Below are positions 1 to 6,389 of a DNA stretch of 25,840 bases, piece after piece. Where the stretch lies: the NCBI GenBank assembly GCA_035472475.1, contig DATIPA010000056.1, forward strand, positions 1 to 25,840, in the 5' to 3' direction. Source of the stretch: JAFAXD01 sp035472475. Lineage in GTDB: Bacteria; Pseudomonadota; Alphaproteobacteria; Rhizobiales; Xanthobacteraceae. The translations under genes were made by a program, and so were the position numbers. The stretch's first letter is position 1. The number at the start of each line of letters is the position of its first letter. Under the pieces are notes generated by a model. The model was given only the letters and a program-made list of their open reading frames with translations. It made no database searches and was not told the DNA's origin.

Positions 1-378
1 AAGGGGCAGGGTCTGCCGGGTGCGGGCGCACCGGGCGACGCCTTGATCACGGTGCACGTCGCTGACGATCCGCGCTTCAAGCGCGACGGCGCCGATTTGC
101 GCGTCGACTTGCCGATCACGCTCTACGAGGCTGTGCTCGGCGGACAGGTGCGGGTGCCGACGCTCGATGGTGCGGTCTCGCTGACGATTCCTCCCTACAC
201 GAGCGGCGGACGTGTGTTTCGTCTGCGCGGCAAAGGCATGCCGCAGAAGTCGGGCGCCGGCGACCTGCTCGCGACCGTGCGCATCGTTCTGCCTGAGGGG
301 CGCGATGAGGCGCTGGAGGAGCTCATGCGAACGTGGCGTGACCAGAAGCCCTACGATCCGCGCAAGGATCTTGGCTAA
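1..378 (+). CDS. DnaJ/CbpA-type co-chaperone, C-terminal part (5' end outside window)
   Basis: The reading frame is open from the first base and ends with TAA at 376-378, so only the last 125 residues are visible. They match the C-terminal substrate-binding and dimerisation region of DnaJ-family proteins: an LKGQGLPG-like turn at the very start, then GDALITVHV, then a second beta-domain with RLRGKGMP and GDLLATVRIVLP, and the short C-terminal tail LRTW-like helix ending YDPRKDLG. This family delivers unfolded clients to DnaK. CbpA-type members lack the zinc finger of true DnaJ, but the diagnostic part lies outside the window, so CbpA versus DnaJ is not decided here. An internal ATG at 43 is not the true start. 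The gene is convergent with the anti-sigma gene, with two palindromes between them. Confidence 0.9.
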   Translation, partial: KGQGLPGAGAPGDALITVHVADDPRFKRDGADLRVDLPITLYEAVLGGQVRVPTLDGAVSLTIPPYTSGGRVFRLRGKGMPQKSGAGDLLATVRIVLPEGRDEALEELMRTWRDQKPYDPRKDLG

Positions 379-399
379 GCGCGCGGGGCGATCGCGGTC

Positions 400-477
400 C
401 TAGTGCCGCCGATTTGAAGTTCCTCCAGCGACTGCAGCAATCTCGTGAAGGAACTTCAAATCAAAGAGCGGCACTAG
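400..477. repeat. Palindromic intergenic repeat, copy 1
   Basis: Two perfect paired segments form a 24-bp interrupted stem. CTAGTGCCGC (400-409) pairs with 468-477, and GATTTGAAGTTCCT (411-424) pairs with 449-462. The loop is 24 bases. The left arm has a 1-base bulge and the right arm a 5-base bulge. It lies between convergent genes and may end transcription from both sides. Its layout matches the next palindrome, which suggests a repeat family rather than a simple terminator. Confidence 0.8.
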
Positions 478-490
478 AATCATATGTTTG

Positions 491-566
491 CGAGTGCCCC
501 TTTGCTTCCGAAGTTCGTGTCGGCAGGTGCCGCGATGGTTCACGAACTTCGGAAGCGGGGCACTCG
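491..566. repeat. Palindromic intergenic repeat, copy 2
   Basis: CGAGTGCCCC (491-500) pairs with 557-566, and GCTTCCGAAGTTCGTG (504-519) pairs with 541-556. That gives 26 perfect base pairs around a 21-base loop, with a 3-base bulge on the left arm only. The outer AGTGCC and inner GAAGTTC blocks sit in the same positions as in the copy at 400-477, and total length is similar (76 versus 78). It ends 2 bases from the anti-sigma stop codon, so it probably also acts as that gene's terminator. Confidence 0.8.
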
Positions 567-568
567 GC

Positions 569-1372
569 TCAGCCGCCCCCATCCTTGGAAGGTGCCCGGG
601 CTCGGTCGGTCTGCTCATAGGCCGCAACCGCGACGTCGCTCAGCCGGCTGCGATCACCCTTGCCGCTCACCACGTAAGCAACCTCGTTATTGGCCCAGTA
701 GACCGCCGTGGCTTTGCCAATGTCGTTGTATCGCAGCGCCGTATCGGGGGCGTTCGAGCGCGCACAATAGATCGTGTAGCGCTCGCCCGACGGGGCCTCG
801 TACATGAAGAACGCTGCCGGACCGGTCGGTCCCGGCAACAGCCGGCCGCCGACGAGCTTCAGCCCAAGCTTCTCCAAATCGGGCGCCCGCAGCGGATAGC
901 CGACGCGCTTGGAGAGCCACTGCACGAGATGGTCGGCGTCGGCGGCCGGGACTTCGACCGGATGGCGCACTTCCACAACGTAGAGATTGTAGGCGTCGAC
1001 CGCCTCGGCGGTGAACGTTTGGAACGGACCGCGTTCCGCCTCGACGTCGCTGCCAAAGAGATCGTGTCCAAGCCAGCCCAGCGAGCCGCCGAGCAAAAAC
1101 GCGATCACGGCGGCGGCAGCGATGCTTTTCCACGGCCACGTTGAGTGTGCCAATCGATCGAGGTCGAAGCGCGCCGGGACAGGCTCGCGCGCGACCGCGC
1201 TAAAGCGATTGTGGATTGCATCAGCCTGAGCACGCCACGCGCCAACGCGCGCCATGTCGTCAGGGTGAGCCGCAAGCCACGCCTCGACGGCGCTGCGGCG
1301 GTCGTCCGGCAACTCGCCGTCCGCATAGGCGTGCAGCTCGTCTTCCGTGACTGGGAGGTCGCGGTCGATCAT
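569..1372 (-). CDS. Membrane anti-sigma factor of the adjacent ECF sigma factor
   Basis: The product is about 267 residues. The N-terminal cytoplasmic part carries the ELHAYADGELPDDRR and VEAWLAAHPD motifs typical of alphaproteobacterial anti-sigma proteins. A single hydrophobic segment follows at about residues 82-103 (IAAAAVIAFLLGGSLGWLG), then a periplasmic domain of about 160 residues. The classical zinc motif HxxxCxxC is absent. By family knowledge such proteins hold their sigma factor at the membrane until a signal releases it; the signal cannot be read here. I chose the ATG at 1372 because AGGAG lies 4 bases upstream. An ATG at 1384 overlaps the sigma stop codon as ATGA and would add four residues, but has a poorer ribosome site. 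Either way the pair is translationally coupled. Confidence 0.85.
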   Translation of the reverse strand: MIDRDLPVTEDELHAYADGELPDDRRSAVEAWLAAHPDDMARVGAWRAQADAIHNRFSAVAREPVPARFDLDRLAHSTWPWKSIAAAAVIAFLLGGSLGWLGHDLFGSDVEAERGPFQTFTAEAVDAYNLYVVEVRHPVEVPAADADHLVQWLSKRVGYPLRAPDLEKLGLKLVGGRLLPGPTGPAAFFMYEAPSGERYTIYCARSNAPDTALRYNDIGKATAVYWANNEVAYVVSGKGDRSRLSDVAVAAYEQTDRARAPSKDGGG

Positions 1373-1380
1373 CTTGCTCC

Positions 1381-1872
1381 TCATTTCACCCGGCGCAGCG
1401 CGGGGCGCTCGCCGTCGAGATAATTCTTGATCTGCGCTCTGGCACGCGCGAGGCGCGACATCACGGTTCCAATCGGGACGCCTTGGATTTCAGCAACCTC
1501 GCGATAGGTCAACCCTTCGAGCACGACCAGCAACAGCGCGACGCGTTGATCTTCGACCAGCGTGCCAAGTGCACGCTCGACATCGCGCATTCCGGCTTCG
1601 GGCCCGGCGAGATCGATGGCATCATCATCCTCGATCGAGGTGTGGATCGGGCGCCGTGCGAGCGAACGCAACCTGTTGCGATTGAGATTGGTCAAGATCG
1701 TGTACAGCCAGCTGCGGACTTCGCCGCCATGAAACAGGTGTTCGGAACGCAGGGCGCGCACCAGCGTGTCCTGCACCAGATCGTCGGCCACATCGGCGTT
1801 GCGCGTGAGCGCACGCGCGTAACGGCGAAGCGCCGGGATCGACGCTTGAACGTTGTTTCTAAATCCCGCCAT
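1381..1872 (-). CDS. ECF-family RNA polymerase sigma factor (RpoE-like)
   Basis: The product is 163 residues and has only regions 2 and 4, as ECF sigma factors do. Region 2 shows LRRYARALTRNADVADDLVQ, followed by VRSWLYTILTNLNRN, which matches the region 2.3-2.4 core. Region 4 shows LEGLTYREVAEIQGVPIGTV and then SRLARARAQ, the DNA-recognition helix-turn-helix. The ATG at 1872 has GAGG 8 bases upstream. An ATG at 1902 and a more distant start at 1950 lack a ribosome site and would add residues unlike the family. The gene is coupled to the downstream anti-sigma gene, so this is a two-gene stress-response unit. With a membrane anti-sigma it is unlikely to be EcfG of the general stress response, which uses NepR and PhyR. 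It is divergent from fabI. Confidence 0.9.
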   Translation of the reverse strand: MAGFRNNVQASIPALRRYARALTRNADVADDLVQDTLVRALRSEHLFHGGEVRSWLYTILTNLNRNRLRSLARRPIHTSIEDDDAIDLAGPEAGMRDVERALGTLVEDQRVALLLVVLEGLTYREVAEIQGVPIGTVMSRLARARAQIKNYLDGERPALRRVK

Positions 1873-1970
1873 CGGGCCAACCTCACTGGAGGAAAACACC
1901 ATGATTATACACGCTATTCCGAGGGGCCGCAGGCTTGCGGAGGGTTGCACGTCAGCTTGAAGGGCACACG

Positions 1971-1987
1971 CCCCTATGTCATAGGGG
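1971..1987. promoter_or_regulatory. Perfect 17-base dyad upstream of fabI
   Basis: CCCCTATG, one central T, then CATAGGGG is a perfect inverted repeat. It ends 32 bases before the fabI start codon and lies about 100 bases upstream of the sigma-factor start. A possible promoter for fabI (TTGAAG at 1957-1962, then 17 bases, then CATAGG) would overlap it. An operator is the natural reading, but a small mRNA hairpin is also possible. No regulator is identified. Confidence 0.5.
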
Positions 1988-2019
1988 AATCGCCGGGCGT
2001 AGTCCGGGCGGGAGGAGCG

Positions 2020-2838
2020 ATGGACGCCTCGGGTCTGATGCGCGGAAAACGCGGCGTGATCATGGGGCTCGCCAACAACAGGTCGCTGGCCTGGGGGATC
2101 GCCAAATCAGCTCACGCGCACGGCGCCGAACTCGCGTTCACCTATCAGGGGGACGCGCTCAAGAAGCGCGTCGAACCGCTCGCCCAAGAAGTTGGCGGCA
2201 CGGTGCTCGGCCATTGTGACGTGACCGAGCCGGAGACACTCGACGCGGCTTTCGAAACGCTCCGCCAGGCCTGGGGAAGCATCGATTTCGTGGTGCACGC
2301 GATCGCGTTCTCCGACAAGGACGAACTCACCGGACGCTATGTCGACACGAGCCGGGAGAATTTCATTAAGACCATGCTGGTGAGTTGCTACTCGTTCACC
2401 GCGATCGCAAAACGCGCCGAAGTGCTTATGCGCGATGGCGGGGCGATGCTCACGCTGACATACTACGGCGCCGAAAAGTGGATGCCGCACTACAATGTCA
2501 TGGGCGTCGCCAAGGCCGGTCTGGAAGCATCCGTGCGTTACCTAGCGGCCGATCTCGGCGCCCGAAACATTCGGGTCAACGCGATATCGGCTGGACCAAT
2601 CAAGACGCTCGCCGCCTCCGGCATCGGCGACTTCCGCTACATCCTCAAATGGAACGAGCACAATGCGCCGCTTCGGCGCAGCGTCACGATCGAGGAAGTT
2701 GGAGATACCGCGGTTTATTTGTTGTCCGATCTTGCGCGCGGGGTCACCGGCGAGATCCACCATGTCGACGCCGGCTACCACATCGTTGGAATGAAACATC
2801 CGGACGCGCCCGACATCGCAGTCGCGAAGGATGAGTAA
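2020..2838 (+). CDS. fabI: Enoyl-[acyl-carrier-protein] reductase (NADH), FabI
   Basis: The product is 272 residues, the normal FabI length. It catalyses the last reductive step of each fatty-acid elongation cycle in the cytoplasm. The atypical SDR nucleotide-binding stretch GLANNRSLAWGIA is at residues 16-28. HAIAF at 93-97 and the catalytic pair Y158-x6-K165 in YNVMGVAK follow the FabI pattern rather than the YxxxK of ordinary SDRs. SAGPIKTLAASGI at 190-202 is the substrate-loop region targeted by triclosan in this family. GGAGGAG at 2011-2017 fixes the ATG at 2020, although the frame is open far upstream, antisense to the sigma gene. It is probably monocistronic, with a hairpin about 50 bases after the stop. 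Confidence 0.97.
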   Translation: MDASGLMRGKRGVIMGLANNRSLAWGIAKSAHAHGAELAFTYQGDALKKRVEPLAQEVGGTVLGHCDVTEPETLDAAFETLRQAWGSIDFVVHAIAFSDKDELTGRYVDTSRENFIKTMLVSCYSFTAIAKRAEVLMRDGGAMLTLTYYGAEKWMPHYNVMGVAKAGLEASVRYLAADLGARNIRVNAISAGPIKTLAASGIGDFRYILKWNEHNAPLRRSVTIEEVGDTAVYLLSDLARGVTGEIHHVDAGYHIVGMKHPDAPDIAVAKDE

Positions 2839-2887
2839 GCACGCAGTGCCTGGACTATTTGTTTGGTACGCGGATCAGTGCAAATGA

Positions 2888-2914
2888 AAAGGGCCGGCGT
2901 TGCACCGGCCCTTT
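2888..2914. terminator. Bidirectional rho-independent terminator
   Basis: AAAGGGCCGG (2888-2897) and CCGGCCCTTT (2905-2914) form a perfect 10-bp stem around a 7-base loop. A-rich sequence on the left and T-rich sequence on the right suit termination in both directions: fabI on the plus strand, and the 12-codon gene at 2971-3009 on the minus strand, 56 bases after its stop. A second hairpin (CGCGCC 2930-2935 with GGCGCG 2942-2947) lies between that stop and the terminator. Confidence 0.8.
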
Positions 2915-2970
2915 CTTTGGGTTCCGACCCGCGCCACATGCGGCGCGATGGCCGGAGTGACGTTAGTCCC

Positions 2971-3009
2971 TTAGGACTTCTTCGCCTTTTTCTTGGCCTT
3001 CTTCGCCAT
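2971..3009 (-). CDS. 12-residue Lys/Ala-rich miniprotein, copy 1 (MAKKAKKKAKKS)
   Basis: This frame has 12 codons: ATG, then Ala/Lys codons, a Ser codon and TAA. A consensus GGAGG (3015-3019) stands exactly 5 bases before the ATG. A paralogue at 3370-3408 has the same first 11 residues although three of those codons differ synonymously, which points to selection on the peptide. A conserved upstream block (3106-3175) and a strong terminator (2888-2914) frame it as an independent transcript of roughly 200 bases. I do not recognise a function. The peptide is strongly basic, like a histone-H1 or nucleoid-protein tail in miniature, so binding to nucleic acid or acidic membranes is possible. A dual-function small RNA is an alternative. 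No experimental support is known to me. Confidence 0.6.
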   Translation of the reverse strand: MAKKAKKKAKKS

Positions 3010-3105
3010 TGTATCCTCCAGAGGATTCCGATGATCGGCGGATCGGATGAAAGTGTTTTGAAGCCGATAATTTTTCCATACCGCAACCGGCGCGAGACCG
3101 CAAAC

Positions 3106-3175
3106 GGATTCTGAAGAAAAGTGTAATTAAATCTGACACTTAACGAACATTCAGGTCAACATTAACGCACGTTCA
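3106..3175 (-). promoter_or_regulatory. Conserved upstream control region of miniprotein copy 1
   Basis: Three elements recur upstream of the second miniprotein gene in the same order. First is a 28-base block at 3148-3175, 21 of 28 bases identical to 3530-3557. Second is TTAA at 3140-3143. Third is CAGAATCC on the minus strand (3106-3113), exactly 27 bases from the TTAA in both copies. The block holds CATTCA, CATTAA and CGTTCA words spaced about 12 and 10 bases apart, so they lie on one face of the helix. It probably contains the promoter and activator or repressor sites; no transcription start is assigned. Confidence 0.5.
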
Positions 3176-3277
3176 TTTAGGCGACTTCCGCTTCCCGTCC
3201 TGTGGACAAATCGCGATGGACGCGACCTCGTTCGACACACGTCGCGACGCTCGTCAACGCCGCGCGGAGCAACAAAA

Positions 3278-3302
3278 AGGGGCCGGCGTGATGCCAGCCC
3301 CT
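3278..3302 (-). terminator. Rho-independent terminator of miniprotein copy 2
   Basis: On the minus strand AGGGGCTGGC (3302-3293) pairs with GCCGGCCCCT (3287-3278): nine standard pairs and one G-U across a 5-base loop. It is followed directly by a T run (3278-3274). It lies 67 bases after the stop of the 12-codon gene at 3370-3408. An inner hairpin (CGAGCG/CGCTCG type) lies between the two, as in copy 1. Confidence 0.8.
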
Positions 3303-3369
3303 GAGCTCTGTTGCGCTCGCCTGCGTGGATGCCCGCGAGCGCATCGTGCTCCCGCTCGAGGCGGGGCAG

Positions 3370-3408
3370 CTACATCTTCTTGGCCTTCTTCTTTGCCTTC
3401 TTCGCCAT
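3370..3408 (-). CDS. 12-residue Lys/Ala-rich miniprotein, copy 2 (MAKKAKKKAKKM)
   Basis: This frame also has 12 codons and ends with TAG. The ribosome site AGGAGG (3414-3419) lies 5 bases before the ATG, the same spacing as copy 1. The peptide equals copy 1 except for the last residue (Met for Ser). Codons 5, 7 and 9 differ only synonymously (GCC/GCA, AAA/AAG, GCG/GCC). It has its own conserved upstream region and its own terminator, and repeats the copy-1 unit with an offset of about 380-400 bases. Function is unknown. It is too short for standard gene finders, so it would normally be missed in annotation. The reading frame is clear; translation is inferred. Confidence 0.6.
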   Translation of the reverse strand: MAKKAKKKAKKM

Positions 3409-3486
3409 CTGTTCCTCCTGTGCATCGGACACGTCGTATCGACGCCGACACAGAAGACTAATCCGCAATTTGCGCGTGCAGCAACT

Positions 3487-3557
3487 GGATTCTGCCAAAA
3501 ATCCAAATCATTCGAGGAAGTTAAATATCCATTCAGGCGAATATTAACCAGCATTCA
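3487..3557 (-). promoter_or_regulatory. Conserved upstream control region of miniprotein copy 2
   Basis: It carries the same ordered elements as 3106-3175: the 28-base block at 3530-3557 with CATTCA words exactly 22 bases apart, TTAA at 3521-3524, and CAGAATCC on the minus strand at 3487-3494. The distance from TTAA to CAGAATCC is again 27 bases. The far end of the region is about 78 bases from the aroC start on the opposite strand, so it may also influence aroC. Confidence 0.5.
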
Positions 3558-3634
3558 GATAAATCGGTCCTGGGCCAGCTCAGAACACGAACGGCGGTTT
3601 GACCCCTTGTGGTGTGCGGGCTACGACAGCCGCC

Positions 3635-4759
3635 ATGTCGTCCAACACGTTCGGCGTCCTGTTTCGCGTGACCACCTTCGGTGAGAGCCATGGGCCCGCG
3701 ATCGGTTGCGTGGTGGATGGTTGCCCGCCGAACATCGCACTCACGGCGGCTGATATTCAGCGTGATCTCGACCGTCGCCGGCCGGGTCAGTCCCGCTTCA
3801 CGACCCAGCGGCAGGAGCCCGACGCGGTGCGCATCCTCTCCGGCGTGTTCGCCGACAGGGCGACCGGCGAGGATATGACCACCGGGACGCCAATCGCGCT
3901 GCTGATCGAGAACGTCGACCAGCGCTCCAAGGACTATTCGGACATCAAGGACGTCTACCGGCCAGGGCATGCCGGCTACACCTACGACGCGAAATATGGG
4001 GTCCACGATTATCGCGGCGGCGGCCGCGCGTCGGCGCGAGAGACCGCTAGCCGGGTCGCCGCCGGTGCCATTGCCCGCAAAATCGTGCCGGGGTTGCAGG
4101 TGCGCGGCGCGCTGATCCAGATGGGACCGCACCAGATCGATCGCGCGCGCTGGGACTGGGATGAGGTCGACAGAAATCCATTCTTCTGCCCCGACGCGCA
4201 GCAGGCGGCATTTTATGCGGATTACCTCGACGGGATCCGCAAGCGCGGCTCATCGGTCGGAGCCGTGATCGAAGTCGTGGCCGAGGGGGTGCCGGCGGGG
4301 CTTGGTGCGCCCATCTACGGCAAGCTCGATAGCGATCTCGCAGCCGCGCTCATGGGCATCAATGCGGTGAAAGGCGTCGAAATCGGTGCAGGTTTTGCGG
4401 CGGCCGCACTCAGCGGCGAAGACAACGTGGACGAGATGCGCATGGGCAACGACGGCAAACCGCGCTTCCTCTCCAACAACGCGGGCGGCATTCTGGGCGG
4501 TATCTCGACCGGTCAGGCGATTGTCGCGCGCTTCGCCGTCAAGCCGACCTCCTCGATCCTGATCCCGCGTCGGACCGTGGATCGCTATGGCCGCGAGACC
4601 GAGGTTTCCACCAAGGGGCGCCATGACCCGTGCGTCGGAATTCGCGCCGTGCCGGTCGGCGAGGCCATGGTGGCGTGTGTCATTGCCGATCATTATCTAC
4701 GTCAGCGGGGACAGGTCGGCACGCCGGTGAAATGGCCGTTCGACCCGCCCAAAGTCTGA
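3635..4759 (+). CDS. aroC: Chorismate synthase
   Basis: The product is 374 residues. It converts 5-enolpyruvylshikimate-3-phosphate to chorismate, the last common step of aromatic amino acid, folate and ubiquinone synthesis, using reduced FMN. The three family signatures are present: GESHG at residues 16-20, RGGGRASARET at 127-137, and the C-terminal GRHDPCVGIRAVP stretch. The catalytic-type histidine lies in RPGHAGYTY (H112). The ATG at 3635 gives the usual N-terminus (MSSNTFGVLFRVTTFGESHG). A TTG at 3599 would add 12 unlikely residues. No strong Shine-Dalgarno is visible. It is followed 14 bases later by ribB, probably as one transcript. Confidence 0.97.
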   Translation: MSSNTFGVLFRVTTFGESHGPAIGCVVDGCPPNIALTAADIQRDLDRRRPGQSRFTTQRQEPDAVRILSGVFADRATGEDMTTGTPIALLIENVDQRSKDYSDIKDVYRPGHAGYTYDAKYGVHDYRGGGRASARETASRVAAGAIARKIVPGLQVRGALIQMGPHQIDRARWDWDEVDRNPFFCPDAQQAAFYADYLDGIRKRGSSVGAVIEVVAEGVPAGLGAPIYGKLDSDLAAALMGINAVKGVEIGAGFAAAALSGEDNVDEMRMGNDGKPRFLSNNAGGILGGISTGQAIVARFAVKPTSSILIPRRTVDRYGRETEVSTKGRHDPCVGIRAVPVGEAMVACVIADHYLRQRGQVGTPVKWPFDPPKV

Positions 4760-4773
4760 TAGACCGGGTTGCA

Positions 4774-5889
4774 ATGAACGATCACACCAACCAACCCGAG
4801 CTGGAGACTAACCAGCGCGTCCAGGCCGCGATCGAAGCCTTCGGCCGCGGTGAAATCGTGGTTGTGGCGGACGACGACGACCGCGAGAACGAGGGCGATC
4901 TGTTCGTTGCGGCTTCGCACTGCACGCCGGAGAAGATGGCGTTCGTCATCCGGCACACATCGGGAATCGTATGTGCGCCGGTCTCGGGCGAAGAGGCGCG
5001 GCGGCTGCGGCTCGACCCCATGGTCTCGGCAAACGACGCGCCCCTCGGCACCGCGTTTACGGTTTCGGTCGATTTCCGCCACGGCCTCACCACCGGTATT
5101 TCAGCGGAAGAACGCACCAATACGGTGCGGGCCCTGGCCAATTCCAATACCGGCGCCATCGACTTCGTGCGCCCCGGTCACGTGTTTCCGCTCATCGCAA
5201 AAGCCGGCGGCGTGCTGATGCGCTCGGGGCACACGGAAGCCTGCGTCGACCTCTGCCAACTCGCAAAGCTGCCGCCGGTTGGCGTCCTCGCCGAATTGAT
5301 GAATGACGATGGAACCGTCATGCGCGGGCGCGCGGTGCAAGCCTTCGCGGCGCAGCACAATCTCAAATTTCTGTCGATTGCCGATCTCATCGCATACCGG
5401 CAGGCGCGCGACAAGCTGGTCGAGCGGGTGAGCGAATTTCCGGTCCAGTCCGAGATCGGCGAACTCAAGGGCTACGCCTACGTGACGCCGTTCGATCCGG
5501 TCTATCACGTCGCCTGCGTCTATGGGCGCATCGGGGACGGCAAGAACGTGCTCACCCGCCTGCACCGCGCCAATCTTATCAACGATGTGTTCGGTAAGGC
5601 GCGGCCGGTCCAATCAGCGCTGCAACGGTTCGAACACGCCGGTCGCGGTGTCATTGTGTTCTTGCGCGACGGCACCGCCGGAGTTCCGGTTACGGCCTTG
5701 CCGCGCGAAGGCAACACCGCCTCGGAAGAGGCGCGCAGCCGGCAATGGCGTGAAGTCGGCCTTGGCGCACAGATTCTTCGCGACCTCGGTGTCTCGTCGA
5801 TCCGGCTCCTGAGTACGGCACGCCATCGCTACGTCGGTCTCGCCGGGTTCGGCATCGAAATCACCGACGTCGAACCGATGTCGTTCTGA
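4774..5889 (+). CDS. ribB: 3,4-dihydroxy-2-butanone-4-phosphate synthase with degenerate GTP cyclohydrolase II-like C-terminus (RibBX type)
   Basis: The product is 371 residues. The N-terminal domain (about 12-212) is a complete DHBP synthase, which makes the four-carbon unit of riboflavin from ribulose 5-phosphate. It shows the acidic DDDDRENEGD loop (33-42), RPGHVFPL (133-140) and RSGHTEA (150-156). The C-terminal part (about 228-371) has the fold pattern of GTP cyclohydrolase II, but the segment equivalent to ECLTGDVFGSLRCDCG reads ANLINDVFGKARPVQS. The three zinc cysteines are gone, and the QEGRG-like motif is replaced by DGTAG. The second domain is therefore almost certainly not a GTP cyclohydrolase, and a separate ribA should exist elsewhere. 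Proteobacterial variants of this type (RibBX) are known. The gene lies in an operon with aroC. Confidence 0.95.
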   Translation: MNDHTNQPELETNQRVQAAIEAFGRGEIVVVADDDDRENEGDLFVAASHCTPEKMAFVIRHTSGIVCAPVSGEEARRLRLDPMVSANDAPLGTAFTVSVDFRHGLTTGISAEERTNTVRALANSNTGAIDFVRPGHVFPLIAKAGGVLMRSGHTEACVDLCQLAKLPPVGVLAELMNDDGTVMRGRAVQAFAAQHNLKFLSIADLIAYRQARDKLVERVSEFPVQSEIGELKGYAYVTPFDPVYHVACVYGRIGDGKNVLTRLHRANLINDVFGKARPVQSALQRFEHAGRGVIVFLRDGTAGVPVTALPREGNTASEEARSRQWREVGLGAQILRDLGVSSIRLLSTARHRYVGLAGFGIEITDVEPMSF

Positions 5890-5986
5890 CGAGGCGCCAC
5901 CAAGGCCGCGGCTATTCGGCAAATGCCCGGTTGATGAGCACGCCGATTGCGAGGGCGGCTGGGGGCGCGATAGCGCGACGTCCAGG

Positions 5987-6373
5987 TCAGCCGATCACTA
6001 GGTAGACGCCGAGCCCGGACGCGATCACCGCCAGCAGAAGCGACAGGATGAGCTCCGTGCGGACGCGCGCGGCGGGATGCTGCTCCTGGTCATCAAGCAG
6101 CTGCTGGGTGCGGACAAAGCGCACTGCGGCGACGACGATCAGCGCCAATCCGAACAGGATGAACGCCAAGCCTTCGAAAGGGCCGAGCGGCCCCGACAGC
6201 TTTTCGAGCTGCGATCGGTGGCTCGCGCTGGCGGGGCTCACACTCGCGACCGTGAGCACGAACAGATTGAATTTCTCGATGACGAACCCGAACGCGATGA
6301 CGGCGATGCCGGTGCGGACCCAGGCGAGAAACGTGCGCTCGTTGGCCGCATGATCACTGTATCCGCGAATCAC
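5987..6373 (-). CDS. DUF202-family inner-membrane protein (YidH-like)
   Basis: The product is 128 residues. The N-terminal NERTFLAWVRTGIA stretch is the hallmark of the DUF202/YidH family. Three membrane segments are visible: about residues 16-37 starting at FLAWVRTG, then GLAFILFGLALIVVAAVRFV, then LILSLLLAVIASGLGVYLVI at the C-terminus. I chose the GTG at 6373 because GAGG lies 6 bases upstream and family members begin just before the NER motif; an ATG at 6427 would overlap the upstream gene. Function is unknown. It lies 16 bases after the DUF302 gene and is probably cotranscribed with it. Confidence 0.85.
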   Translation of the reverse strand: MIRGYSDHAANERTFLAWVRTGIAVIAFGFVIEKFNLFVLTVASVSPASASHRSQLEKLSGPLGPFEGLAFILFGLALIVVAAVRFVRTQQLLDDQEQHPAARVRTELILSLLLAVIASGLGVYLVIG

Positions 6374-6389
6374 GGAACACCTCGTTGTG

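Noticed and set aside
1483..2019. In-frame upstream extension of fabI by 179 codons
   Set aside because: It runs antisense through the sigma gene and lies before the strong GGAGGAG site; FabI family length is met from 2020.
2775..3086. 103-residue minus-strand open frame covering the first miniprotein region
   Set aside because: It spans the terminator hairpin and the fabI end in another frame and has no domain or ribosome site; the 12-codon frame explains the conserved bases better.
3140..3166. TTAA words resembling CtrA half-sites
   Set aside because: Spacing between TTAA words is 18-19 bases rather than the 6-7 expected for a full CtrA site, so I do not assign CtrA.
3201..3209. TGTGGACAA, close to a DnaA box
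   Set aside because: One mismatch from the consensus, isolated, with no cluster of boxes or AT-rich unwinding region; not evidence of an origin.
5890..5986. Possible terminator CGCGATAGCGCG after ribB
   Set aside because: Only a 4-bp stem with no T run; too weak to call.
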